Below the pieces are notes generated by a model. It was not told where the DNA came from and ran no database searches. It saw only the letters and a list, made by a program, of their open reading frames with translations. Below, piece by piece: positions 12,445-22,814 of a stretch of DNA of 64,000 nt. Numbering within the stretch: the first letter of the stretch is position 1; every line of letters starts with the position of its first letter. Both the position numbers and the translations under genes were made by a program. Location: positions 3,802,663 to 3,866,662 of the forward strand of contig NC_043744.1 in NCBI RefSeq assembly GCF_004337985.1, given 5' to 3'. The DNA comes from Pyricularia pennisetigena (Eukaryota > Ascomycota > Sordariomycetes > Magnaporthales > Pyriculariaceae).

Positions 12445-12579
12445 GACACCACCCCTTGGTCCAAAATTGGTGCCAGGAATTTCGACACAACATCAGCACC
12501 ATCTACTTTCACAATCGCATATAGCGTAAACAATCCAATTTTCTTTTGTGTCCAACCCGAAGCAACCAAGGCAACGACA

Positions 12580-12792
12580 ATGCAGTTCAATCTTCAATTT
12601 ATTTTCCTGACTATTCTCGGTATAAGCTCAACCGTTTGGGCCGAATGCCGAGAGACTGGCCCTGGAACGGCGATTGGCCAAATCGATCCCACCGAGCACT
12701 TAAATTGCCCAAGGGCCTTCCCCACCCAGTGCCCAGATTTTCAGACGGGCAGTGGCAAGCCTCTTTGCTGCAATAAGCCTTGTCCGAAGTAG
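12580..12792 (+). CDS. Small cysteine-rich secreted protein, effector candidate
   Basis: Uninterrupted 70-residue frame. Residues 1-21 (MQFNLQFIFLTILGISSTVW plus Ala) form a clear signal peptide with a VWA cleavage site. The mature chain of 49 residues has six cysteines (ECR, NCP, QCP, LCC, PCP), Pro/Gly-rich spacing and no repeat or transmembrane segment. Small size, an even number of cysteines and secretion are the usual marks of fungal effectors or antimicrobial peptides. I do not recognise the family. The gene sits in an AT-rich island between fragments of a TIR transposon (to 12240 on the left, from 13195 on the right). A TATA-like box lies 140 bp upstream. Expression is unproven. Confidence 0.68.
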   Translation: MQFNLQFIFLTILGISSTVWAECRETGPGTAIGQIDPTEHLNCPRAFPTQCPDFQTGSGKPLCCNKPCPK

Positions 12793-13194
12793 CGAATTCA
12801 AAAAACACCAAACATACATATTAACACAAGGTAAGATCATCCGGAAAATGGACTATGACAAAACATTAAAGCAAAACAACAAATTTGTATACCGATACAA
12901 GGTTGTTCGAAACTGACAACTGTTTACACAAAAATCGCAGCAATAAAATTTAAAATCATGGGCTAAACTCGGTGTCCCTGAAATGGTTAGGTGGCTTTTT
13001 GTTAAAATAACAATAACTATCGCACTTGGGAATGGACAAGGTTGCGATTCAGGGGCTACACGAACGGTTAAAATGCCTAACTTTTCAGGCATTTTTGAAT
13101 ACACGTAGCCTTTTTTCCTTAATAGCAGAAAAAACTGCATTTACAGTTTTTAATATGTCAAAAATAAACAAGGCAAAACCAATTAGATATTAGT
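12793..13194. other. 3' flank of the small secreted protein gene
   Basis: AT-rich, with no coding sequence recognised. Confidence 0.45.
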
Positions 13195-13375
13195 CTTTAG
13201 TTTCAATGCTTAAACTAGACCCCCCCGGCGGTCCAGGGTGGACCAAGCGTTCCATATACCTTTTAGCCACATGGCTTTCCGGCCAACTAGATTCGCCGAA
13301 AAAACGCATGCGTGTTATTTGAGGACTACAGTGGATAACCCACAAATGTAATCTCCGGGCTTATCCCTAAAAAAA
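13195..13375. repeat. Left-arm fragment of the TAGTCTCAG-type TIR element
   Basis: Reads TTAGTTTCAATGCTTAAACT where the intact element at 57193 reads TAGTCTCAGTGCTCAGACT, then shares CATATACCTTT, CACATGG and GCCGAAAA in the same order. Most differences are C-to-T or G-to-A, consistent with RIP. It is oriented as a left end, so the small secreted protein gene lies between two element ends that face away from each other. Confidence 0.65.
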
Positions 13376-13639
13376 TGTTTTTGATACGTTTTGGCAGACA
13401 ATTGATCGATTAGGGATTTTAATAAAAATTCTATTTATTTAGTTAACAAATTCATAGTTCATTTGTCTTAAAATTAGAATATTCTTTTGATTTATATGAT
13501 TTGTGTATAAGCTTAAATTCGTTGAAAAGAATTTTTTCGGTTTTATACACCTTTTATTTTTGGGTTAAGTTCAAAAACAGGTTAATTAGTTACTAAAGAT
13601 CAAATCAAAAGTGACATGACCGTCTCAGGGACGCCGAAT

Positions 13640-14194
13640 CTAGTCGGTACTTGTCTTCTTTGCGAACTCCCTATTGGCGAATTCCCTCTCGCCAGCAGTC
13701 GTCGTGCGCTTGTCTATCGCCATACCCTGCGAGTCGCCTGCCATGGTGTCCACCGCCGAGTTGACCTTTCCTCTCAGGATCTCACCCACACCCTTACCAC
13801 AAGCGTCAGCATCTCGATGGATACCCAACCGTTTGAGCGAAAGACGACCTGAACTTACATGCCCTTGCGCAAAAGCACCCTTGATCTGCTGCGCGACACC
13901 ACCTGTTCGCGACGTCGGCGCGTCTCCACCACCGATGGTCGAGTTGTTCGCCCCAACACCGCCGGCGGCAGCGGCATCGGTGGCGCTCGCTTCCTGTCCG
14001 AGAGAGCTTCCCAGCTGCGTGGCGCTGGTGCCGCGAGAGGCGCCGTCAGGGTTCGTGCTGTCGCCGCCGAGGCGCTGCTGCCCCAGGTTCGTGCCGGCGC
14101 CAACGCCTTGCGAGGTCGACGGGTTCACGTTGGGGTTCTGGTAGGTGTTTCCGGCGCCTTGCCCGGCGTTGAGGGATGCTGTGTTGGTGCTCAT
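13640..14194 (-). CDS. Small Gly/Ser/Thr-rich conserved fungal protein
   Basis: Two exons, 14194-13859 and 13792-13640, joined across a 66-bp GTAAGT..TAAG intron, giving 162 residues. No signal peptide: it begins MSTNTASLNAGQGAGN. The first 90 residues are low complexity (Gly, Ser, Thr, Asn, Ala). The C-terminal third reads QQIKGAFAQGH, GVGEILRGKVNSAVDTMAGD and ends AGEREFANREFAKK. This arrangement resembles small hydrophilic fungal proteins in which a KG.. GHGVGE.IRG segment is followed by a Lys/Glu-rich tail, often found among stress-induced proteins. It is probably cytosolic and intrinsically disordered. No enzymatic role can be assigned. Confidence 0.72.
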   Translation of the reverse strand: MSTNTASLNAGQGAGNTYQNPNVNPSTSQGVGAGTNLGQQRLGGDSTNPDGASRGTSATQLGSSLGQEASATDAAAAGGVGANNSTIGGGDAPTSRTGGVAQQIKGAFAQGHVSSGRLSLKRLGIHRDADACGKGVGEILRGKVNSAVDTMAGDSQGMAIDKRTTTAGEREFANREFAKKTSTD

Positions 14195-15405
14195 GATGGC
14201 TGGTTTGTTGTGCGTGGATTGGGTGTAATCACTGGCGATCGATCCGAGGTTTGATACCCTGCAATATAGGTCTGACTCTATAGCAAGCGAAACGAAACAA
14301 TTTTTTTTTTTTTTGTAGCAGATTTGAGCTTCTTTTTCATCATATATCAACTTGAATGATGCCGACACGGTCACAAAAACCTGATCTTGGTGTTGCCGAG
14401 ACGTGACGTCACAAAAACGCGTAGGGACGCCTCGTGGGGAAGATTGTGGATCTATCATCATTCCGCGTACCCGAGTTGGGGCTTGAAAGTACAGAACAAC
14501 AGCTCGATAGGGCCTTGGCTGACTTTTCTGGGCCGTTGCATCATGCACTTTACGAATTCGACGTGTGGGTGGTTTGTTCGGTGACACCACCGCAAAATGT
14601 CTTTGGGACAGACATATATGAAATGTATGTACGCCAGAAATTTCAGGAGCTCGGTCCTATAAGAGAGCGGGCACGTAGGTCGGTCCGGTTTCAGAATGAG
14701 AGACTGTTTATTCATCGCCGAACCTCAACTAAACTAACACTTCATCACCGTTTCTGTGGGCGGATATACAATTATACATGTTGACAACTGACCTTGAAAC
14801 TACGGTAGAGTTTTGGAAGGGAGAGAGCGGTCATCCAATTACCTGCCAGCCTGACCTAGGTACCGTGGGAACCGCACGGAAAGTTGAGCTGGCGACAAAT
14901 AGTGATCATGATCCAGCGCCTTCACGGCACCCAGCGCTCACGTCAGGTGTATCCGCGGCAGTCCCGATGTGTGGGCCACGACGTGCCCGCCACACCGAAT
15001 GAATTTTGCAGTCTGAGGCGTCCATTGGCCTGTAACCCCTGAATCATCGTCGTGACATTTTGTGTGCCATCGACAAAAGCGTGTTATCTAATTTCGATTG
15101 ATGGATGAGAAAAAGGTCAAAGGGCAAAATACAATTCAAGACCTGAAATTGGGAGGACATGGGCCATGATGGCGGGTTGTCGGCCTAACATAGGACTCCT
15201 AAATAATCGGCGAACGGTTTGATCTGCATGCCCCAGATCAGCCAGGGCGACCAAGATTAGGCAAGGAACTTTATCCACCAAAGTTTCTACCCCTTTTGGT
15301 TTTGACGTGGACTCCTGACAAGGTTGTCTGAACTGCTGTAAGTATCTCAGCTTGGCGGATTGGCTTTGCTGCGTTATTACGCCACTATTCACTATTTACA
15401 GTAAA

Positions 15406-15443
<38 letters not shown>

Positions 15444-16521
15444 CCGAATTGGAGAAAAGCAGGGCTAAGAAGCGCAGAAAAATAATCGAGATGGCTTGGA
15501 TGGTCGCGAGAGTCAACGCGGGAGGGCCCGCTCACTACTGAACCGCCAAGCCGCCAAACTGCAATCAACATGGCATCGCCACCATCGGCGGTATCAGCTT
15601 TACTTACATTTTTACTTATGTTTTGTTGAATGTCATCGCGCACATTATTTTCTCCCATTCTTTTATTCATTCTACCCCACGCAAATCTCTTAAGCCTCTT
15701 TTTCTCCATGAACCCTGGTAATATTTCTCGTGATCCCAATCAGAATTCGAGGGAGTATCTGTGGGTGTGCATTATACACACTTGATCCGGGTTGGCCCTG
15801 AATACGAGCTCCATCAGAAGACCAAAATTTCTTTTTATGCGGGGAGGAACCAGGCGATTCCCAGATCAACACTCGTGTAATGCAGTTCGTAATTAGGGAT
15901 ATTTATAGGATTACATGGGACGAGTCAGTTTCCGACAGCCTGGGCTGACGGAAGCGATCCAATGTTTTTACGCGATTTTGTTTCTGCTGTGTTTTCTGTC
16001 TGCGGTTTGCCGACGCTTTCCTCCAGTATGCCGCAGAACAAATACATTCGCAATGCAGTTATCTGACTCGATTTCAACTCGGCGTGTTCATGACCTGGAA
16101 CACCATCCATGTTTTGCCCCTTTGGGCTAAGCACAGCTGGTGCAGCACCCTTGAATACCTAACCTCTACCAAAAAAAACCAGCCAAGCCAGCTGACATTC
16201 GGTTCAGAAGCATCTTCAACGATCGAGTGGATCAATTCAGTAGGTTCCACTGTAGGCAAGGATAACACGCCCGCATAAACAACAACCCTAGAGAATCTCT
16301 GGGAAAAACCGGGGCAAGGGGGGTTTCACCCTCATCGGTTGCCTTTTAAAAGAGGCAGCCGCAGCTCTTTTCCTTGTTTCGTTCGCATAGTTTGCGAGAT
16401 CTTCTTGGGATAACCATCTTGGTCCAGTCGTTCGCTGTCTTTTGGCATCCCAGGCTTTGGTCCGCTGTCACTCGTTCCAGTGGTCTAAGCAGGTTTCACT
16501 GGAAGCCCTTGATAGTAAACC
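14195..16521. other. Intergenic with a poly-T tract, no gene seen
   Basis: 2.3 kb with only short, unrelated frames. A run of 36 T at 15408-15443 is the main feature. The last 200 bp serve as promoter of the HExxH protein gene. Confidence 0.5.
15408..15443. repeat. Poly-T tract, 36 nt
   Basis: Uninterrupted T run in intergenic DNA. Confidence 0.95.
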
Positions 16522-17901
16522 ATGGCGCCATCTACCATTTTCTCATTGGCCCTGGCCGTTGCTGGCGTTCTCGCGACTCCCCAACCGGCCAGATTAGACT
16601 ACCGTACTATCAACCCGGCCGAGCCGGCCGTGTTCGGCATGTATTCGAAGGGAGCCGAAGGCAACGGCAGCAGCATCCCCGCACACGTCGACTCGCCGCA
16701 CTTCCGTATCTACCTCGGCTCTTCCACCACTGAAGCGCAAGCTACCAAGGCACTGAAGCCCCTCGAGGCCGCATACGACTGCTTCGTGGGCAAGCTCGGC
16801 TTTGTCTCATCGGGTCTGCACCAATACGGCACTCCCGAAAAGGGCCCATACTACAAGACCGAAATCTACATGGTCGACACCCTCACCAACGGGCCCGAGT
16901 TTGACGGTTATACGCAATACGACACCACGACCGGCCGCGCATGGGTCAAGATAAAGAACGGCTATCTCGAACGCCCGTATCTGTCTGTCCACGAATACGG
17001 CCACGTGCTGCATTGGCACCAGGGCCTTCGCAACGCCTGGGCACGCATCCCCAACTGCCAGCCGTGGAACGAGGCCCTGGCCAACTGGGTGGCCGATGTG
17101 TATCTCACATCTGGCGACGACGTCTGCGGGCCCTCACGCACCAAATTCGACGCGCCGGGCGGCGACTCCGTCTACGAGACGTACAAGGTGGTCGGGGAAT
17201 CGTACCTATCCATCGTCGACGCCACCAGCCGCACCAAGGGCAACCCCTACCAGGCCTGGCCGTTTTTCCAGTACCTCTTCCGCAACCCGGACAACTTCGA
17301 GGGCCTCGGGCAGGACGTGGTCCCCGCGATGCTCCGCGCGACCCCGGACGTGGGCACCGACGAGACGCCACTGCACGTCCTGCAGCGCGTCATGGGCGAA
17401 TCCCGCAAGGTCCAGGAGGTCGTGGCCAAGTACTGGGCGCGCATGGCCAACGGCGACATTGGGCACGAGTCCATCCAAAAGTCCACGCTCGACAACAAGC
17501 AGTTCATGCACATGTACAACTTTCCAAACCCCCCGCAGGACGGCGCCTACAGGGTCAGCCCGGACCGGGCGCCGCAGTACATGGGGGCCACCATGGGCAA
17601 GCTCGTCATGGCGGAGGGGGTGAGACGCGCAGACGTCAACGTGACGGCGGTGAACGCGACCATGGCCTTCACGGCCATGTTTGCCGTGCGCGACTCGGCG
17701 ACGAGCAAGGTGCGGTACCAGACGCTGGAGGGCGGCTCGGGTTCCGTCGACCTCGCGGCGACCGAGGATGCCACGCTCGTCGTCGTCAACACGCCCGCGA
17801 CGCTGCTCAAGTACAACGCGGGTATTCTAAACATGACCGAGGCGGCCAGGAAGCTCGATTTCTCCGTCTCCATGACGGGCGCTACCTTTGCCAAGTTTTA
17901 G
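16522..17901 (+). CDS. Secreted HExxH protein, putative metallopeptidase (DUF6055-like)
   Basis: Single exon, 459 residues, high-GC codon use. Residues 1-19 form a signal peptide (MAPSTIFSLALAVAGVLAT). The body resembles fungal secreted proteins of the DUF6055 type: SPHFRIYLGSSTTEAQATKA, AYDCFVGKLGF, GPYYKTEIYMVDTL, then LSVHEYGHVLHWHQ and NEALANWVADVYLT, and later GNPYQAWPFFQYLFRNPDNF. HEYGH (157-161) is an exact HExxH zinc motif, and Glu184 in WNEALANW lies 23 residues after the second His, a spacing that suits a gluzincin third ligand. I infer a zinc metallopeptidase fold; activity has not to my knowledge been established for this family. Several N-glycosylation sequons are present (NGS, NVT, NAT, NMT). 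The gene stands alone. Confidence 0.8.
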   Translation: MAPSTIFSLALAVAGVLATPQPARLDYRTINPAEPAVFGMYSKGAEGNGSSIPAHVDSPHFRIYLGSSTTEAQATKALKPLEAAYDCFVGKLGFVSSGLHQYGTPEKGPYYKTEIYMVDTLTNGPEFDGYTQYDTTTGRAWVKIKNGYLERPYLSVHEYGHVLHWHQGLRNAWARIPNCQPWNEALANWVADVYLTSGDDVCGPSRTKFDAPGGDSVYETYKVVGESYLSIVDATSRTKGNPYQAWPFFQYLFRNPDNFEGLGQDVVPAMLRATPDVGTDETPLHVLQRVMGESRKVQEVVAKYWARMANGDIGHESIQKSTLDNKQFMHMYNFPNPPQDGAYRVSPDRAPQYMGATMGKLVMAEGVRRADVNVTAVNATMAFTAMFAVRDSATSKVRYQTLEGGSGSVDLAATEDATLVVVNTPATLLKYNAGILNMTEAARKLDFSVSMTGATFAKF

Positions 17902-18439
17902 GTGAATGGTGGTGGCTGAGGGGGGTTTGCTTTTGATGTATATTGATCCACATACTCTTGCTTTTACAAGTTATTAAAATGATACCACTAAAAGTTTCGG
18001 CATCGGGCCCCATTTTGCATTTCGACGCATATGTTTACCTGATGTATTCATTGTGACAGTCGAACACACACCGAAACAGTCCTTGTACCATTGGTACGGG
18101 TCCATTCACACGCGTTGCCTTTTATACACATAGCATGACCACAACCCATTGACGGCTTGGAATCAAGTGAAACGAGAGGTATTCTTGTCGTGCATAATGG
18201 CTCATTCAGATGCTTATGGCAAAAGGTAAAGAGTTCGTTTTGATTGGTAAGAAACATGCCCCCATGGCGACGCTCACTATTGTGGATTAACGGCGTTGTA
18301 GATCACCCCCACTTCTCTACCAGCAAAACTTCGGACGCTCAACCAGACCCCAGACCCCCCAGGATAGTCAAAGCCACCCGCGTCAAATGTGCAGCGCCAA
18401 TGACCACATTACATCATCCCGCCGTCAATCAGGTCTCAC
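17902..18439. other. Intergenic, no gene seen
   Basis: 3' flank of the HExxH gene and 5' flank of the broken transposase. No terminal repeats were recognised for that transposon. Confidence 0.4.
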
Positions 18440-19980
18440 GTGGCTTCAAACTCCAACTTCAACCTCGTCTCAACAACATCAAACAAAAACGAATTCCAAC
18501 TTCATAGTCACGTCTGCACTCGAACCAAAGCTGACTATAATTCCCGGAATAAAGAATTCTCTGCATCGGACGCGACCAAAGCCGCCCGTCGGTACATCCA
18601 GAGCACAGGCTTGGCCCGAGATTGCGCCGCGGCATCACGCGCAAATGGTGGCGCCAAAATCACCACCGAGTCTCTTCTCTCATTTTGCAGGCGTCAAAAG
18701 TATCCCTACAATGCTGTGCGTCTCCAATACCGGCGCTTAAGAAACACTGGGAGACCGATAGAATCGAACCAGGCCAGCGATGAAGACCCGAAAGTACTTA
18801 CAGAGAAGGAGGACGCCGCCCTGATTTTGTATGTCACCGAACTCGAGCGCGCCGGGATCAGGCAATAGCTGCTATGATTCGAAGCGCAGGGACCAAGATA
18901 CTATCCACGCGCCAATCTAATCCTGCTCCCTCCAAATGGTACGCTGATTGGACGGCAAAGCACTCTGAACTGTGCCCTTCCACCACCAAGCCAGTTCCCT
19001 TGAAAGATATCCCGTACAAAACCAAGGTCGAGGAAATTAAGCAGTGGTACAACTTACAAGAAGGCCAAGGCCCTGGCCGCCGAGCAAGAGATCACTGCTT
19101 CCACCTGCTGGAGCGCCGATAAAATCGGCACCAAGGAAGGGCAAATCTGGGTCTTGACGACGAGGGGGCCGGATGATCCGCCACCGCCTGTCTACCGCAG
19201 CAAGCATTCTTTCACAATGATGGCTGGTGGCAACGCCGCTGACGATCCTCTTCCTCAGTTCTGCCTTCTCAAAAACTGGTCAGATACAGAACCCGGTGCG
19301 GACGAATACTACAGCGCTCTGTGTGATGGAGAGACTGTGTTTTGGAACAAGCATCAAAGTTTTGCGGATGACGGAAGCATGTATGTCTGGATTCGTCACT
19401 TCAACATGTGCACAGGGCCCATGGCTGCGGAGGTGCAACGCCTGGGATCTCCTTCTCTCTGGAGGAATGGTTTGGCTATTCTGCAAAAAACGCCCTTCAC
19501 CCACATGATAGACCGGCTCGATCCCAACCAGCTGAGCAGCCGCACTGCGCGCGCAGAGAAACGTCCCCGGATCTGGAGATGGCTAGTTCTTGGTGGTGCC
19601 ACCGGAAGGATAAGCATCGACATTATCGACTACTGCTTGCGGTTTGATATTCAGATCCTCACCTTGCCTGCGCATTCAAAACAACTCATGCACCCGATAA
19701 GGCAAGGTCCCTGTCGATTCCTCAAGCCGCGGGACCTCAACAAGCTGCTGCAGGTCTTTCGCCACGACACAGAAGATCGTTTTGTGTCCGCTTTTCGGGT
19801 AAGTAGTGGGCAGTTCAACTTGTCGCAAAAGGTTGGAAGCTGATTTCGAACTTTGAACCAGGATGAAATGGAAAGCGGATTTTCGGAAGGGCATCTTATC
19901 ATGGGCTTCGAAGATAGCGGTATCTGGCCGCTCATCAAAAAGAAAATGCTCGACCATCTTCCTAGACCTGCTGATCCTTA
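18440..19980 (+). pseudogene. Broken pogo-type DDE transposase
   Basis: Collinear pieces in different frames read as a Tc1/mariner-pogo transposase. 18440-18868 has an N-terminal HTH-like region (SASDATKAARRYIQSTG, then LTEKEDAALILYVTELERAG) and ends in a TAG. 18874-19060 continues as the CENP-B-type DNA-binding part (SKWYADWTAKHSELCP). A frameshift follows near 19060, then ITASTCWSADKIGTKEGQIW starts the DDE region. DIIDYCLRFDIQILTLPAHS at about 19620-19680 is the second-Asp block, although the preceding LDGH-type motif has become GGATG. 19863-19980 ends with EDSGIWPLIKKKMLDHLP. Stops and frameshifts make it inactive. Base composition is normal, so it is an old or diverged copy rather than a heavily RIP-mutated one. 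Confidence 0.7.
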
Positions 19981-20775
19981 GCCTGCATGGTGCGATACCC
20001 ACGAAAAGGGGTTATTTATTTTTGGTATAAAAAGTATGCGCAAAAGAAAAGCACGACACCTTGGGCACTATCGGCAAACAATTGAAATGGCAAGGACCTG
20101 TAGCGAAAAACATCAGCTCAAAAGACTCATGTGATGATTAAGTTTTTGGCGTCATTCCCGTTGACACTGCCCTAATTCACATGGGACGAACTGCTGTGCA
20201 ATCACGCTAAGCCGTTGCCGTGTACTTTCGGTGAGGTCTGTACTGAGTAATGGCATGTAAAAGCTGTATAGGGTATTGGGATACCTGACTGGCGTGTTCC
20301 TGTTGACAAAGAGTTAAACAGAGCCATGGGTGAACCCAGCATGGTGAGACTCGGACCTGGGAACTGACCGCAAACCCCCCCCCCTGCCAAAGCACACGTA
20401 CGGATAATTGACAGTTCGGGGATGCTCCGTACGCGGGCCAAAACGAACTCGCACAAACGCTCGGACTCAGCACAACTTCACCGAGTGGGCGGAGGGCGGA
20501 CGGTGAATTTTTCAAACGGCTTGGCTGCCCGAAATTCCGCGCCGAGACTCGTGGAAATGTTCATGACATGTCTCCATACATTCTTAAAACATCGTGAACC
20601 GCGCCGCGAAACTTGATCCTCGTTGCCAAAGCCCCCTTGCCTTGACTCGGGTGAATTGAGACTAGAGCTCTGGACAGGGCAATCCCCGGCTCGACGTCAT
20701 TCAAAACAGTGTCTGTAGCGTTGCAAACAGGCAAAATACCGAGCCTTAGGGAGCATGGGGTTGCATCAGGCATTT

Positions 20776-20817
<42 letters not shown>

Positions 20818-21369
20818 CTTTCTTTTTTTTTTTCCGCGCACGATACTACGACACCGTCAACCCCTCCAGGGCCAGCCCCGTTCAACCTCATATCGACAGA
20901 GAGGTATCAGCATCGTCGCAACGCAGCCGCTCCAAATGTTTTTAGACTTTCGCCACAAGCGTCAGACTGCCCAGCCCATCACGTCGGATCGCACCAAGGC
21001 TCAATCAGGCCGGTCCGCTAGTCAGAGATGAGGAGAAACTCCGTCGCAAGTCTGCGGACAGATGTCGTCTGAACTTGGCGAGCCCCATCCTGGTATGCCA
21101 GTGGTGCAGCCACTGGTGTGATCGGGTATAGCCGCACAACTCTGTCGATATATATATCTGGTCCCCGCAGACACCTTGGAGAACTTTACCTTGTTCATCT
21201 CATCATCATCATCTGTTCATTCCAACTGTTTCCTGTCTTTCCAACTTTTTTTCTTCTTTCTTTTGAAACATTCACTTCTATTGAGCAGTGCCGGACACTA
21301 GCATCTTTCCCTAATACAGTCTTTTAACATATTCCATTCACTTCTCCACAGTTGAAACCAACAGACAAA
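19981..21369. other. Intergenic with a poly-T tract; GH131 promoter
   Basis: No gene seen. A T run of about 38 nt begins at 20780. A TATATATAT stretch near 21148 and a long pyrimidine-rich leader (21200-21330) probably belong to the GH131 promoter. Confidence 0.5.
20780..20831. repeat. Poly-T tract
   Basis: About 38 uninterrupted T followed by C-interrupted T runs. Confidence 0.9.
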
Positions 21370-22814
21370 ATGAAGGCCACCTTCGTCACCCTCGTCGGTC
21401 TTTTGGCCACTTCGGTTGCTGCCACCCCAGTCCAGCCCAACCATGTCGTCTCCCTCATGAACAGGGGCGAAGGCAAGCAGGCCGGCGCCAATAACACCGA
21501 AAAGGCGGACTCAGGCAACAAGGCCGGTGCAGCCGATAAGGCCAACTCCGGTAAGGCCAACGCCGAAAAGGCCAACTCCGGCAAGGCCAACGCCGAAAAG
21601 GCCAACTCCGGCAAGGCAAACGCCGAAAAGGCCAACGCCGAAAAAGCCAACTCCGGCAAGGCCAGCGCCGAAAAAGCCAACGCCGACAAGGCCAACGCCG
21701 GCAAGGCCAGCGCTGGTAATGGCACCGCCGGTGCTCTTGTCCTGCCCGATGGCCGCATCAAGAAAGATGCAAAGCCCGAGGACTTTAACGTTCTTGCTAG
21801 CGTCTTCAAGAGCGCCGTTGTCAAGGGCGATGGTACGTGATAAAACAAACCAGGTTCAATCCTTGCAGATCCCACATGCCTAACAACAACAACAACAACA
21901 ACAGGTCTGGTTTTCAGCGACGTCGTATCCTTCCCGGACGTAAAAGCATCTCTGGTAAGCCCCTCCCCCTGCGGCGATTCAACATAGCATCTGGCCCGGT
22001 CTGTTCTAACTTGTAACAATTTTGTTTCCGATAGTTTGACAAAGCTGGCGACACCAAGGCCTTCGCCATCAACATCGACGACAAGTCCGTTTTCGTACCC
22101 CAGGGCGGCGAGGCCCAGTCCAACATCCGTCGTGCGGATCTGCTGCCCAGCATCCGCTCGCAGCTCAACGACGTGGCCGTGACGGGCGTGCGCACCCTGC
22201 ACTTCTCCGTCCAGCGCGACGCCAACAAGCCCCTGAACGATACCCACGACTACCAGCTCGTCAACCTCGAGTCCAAGGACTTTAGCTTCCACCAGTTCGA
22301 CGTCCGCACCGGAGCCGACAACAAGAAGGACATTGCCATCTTTGGCAACTCCAAGGCCGCCACGCCCGAGAAGATCTTTTCGACCCCGTTCGGCGAGAAT
22401 GCTTTTGAGAACTTTGCGCTGAAGCTGGATTTCGATGCCAAGTATGTTTTCTGCCCTGCAGCGGATTTTTCTTTTTTTTTTTCTTTTACTTTTTGGTTTG
22501 TCGCAAGAATGGTTTGGCTGATTGTTGTTTTTGAACAGCACCATGCAAGTCTTCCACAGCACTGGCGACGAGCCCCTGAAGCAGGCCACCGAACCCGTCA
22601 AGAACGGTAAGCAAAAGCTCAAGAAAACTTGTGTGAATTTGGCAATGGCTAACGTGCGGACATTTTAGATCTTGCTGGTCTCGGAGAGTACCACTTTTCC
22701 CTGGTCAAGAACCCCGTTGGAACTGCTGCTCAGCCTACCGGCATCAGTGAGGCAATCATCTATGGCGGCATCTTCATGGAGGATTCCACCGGCGACAAGA
22801 TCTCGCTGCAGTAA
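21370..22814 (+). CDS. GH131-type glucanase with Lys/Ala/Asn-rich repeat insert
   Basis: Five exons fit exactly (21370-21832, 21905-21954, 22035-22441, 22539-22606, 22669-22814), giving 377 residues. Residues 1-19 are a signal peptide (MKATFVTLVGLLATSVAAT). Residues 43-118 are a low-complexity repeat built on AEKANSGKAN. The remainder matches the N-terminal catalytic domain of glycoside hydrolase family 131: VLPDGRI, LVFSDVVSFPDV, VTGVRTLHFSVQRD, YQLVNLESKDFSFHQFDVRT, FSTPFGENAFENFALKLDF, TMQVFHSTGDEPLKQ and EAIIYGGIFMED. Family members act on beta-1,3/1,6 and beta-1,4 glucans outside the cell. The lysine-rich repeat between signal and domain is unusual and could bind anionic wall polymers (inference). 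There is no cellulose-binding module. Introns 57-97 bp. Confidence 0.85.
21496..21723 (+). repeat. In-frame coding repeat (30-nt unit) in the GH131 gene
   Basis: Tandem units of 30 nt (GCCAACTCCGGCAAGGCCAA and so on) encode roughly seven copies of a NAEKANSGKA-like decapeptide, with half-unit variants towards the 3' end. The frame is kept throughout. It is not a CRISPR array: there are no spacers. Confidence 0.85.

Noticed and set aside
21496..21723. Regular 30-nt repeats that could suggest a CRISPR array
   Set aside because: The units are contiguous coding repeats without spacers, in a eukaryotic gene.
21324..22622. 432-codon antisense frame over the GH131 gene
   Set aside because: Its repetitive part (LALPALAFSAL type) is only the reverse of the KAN-rich repeat, and the sense gene splices perfectly.
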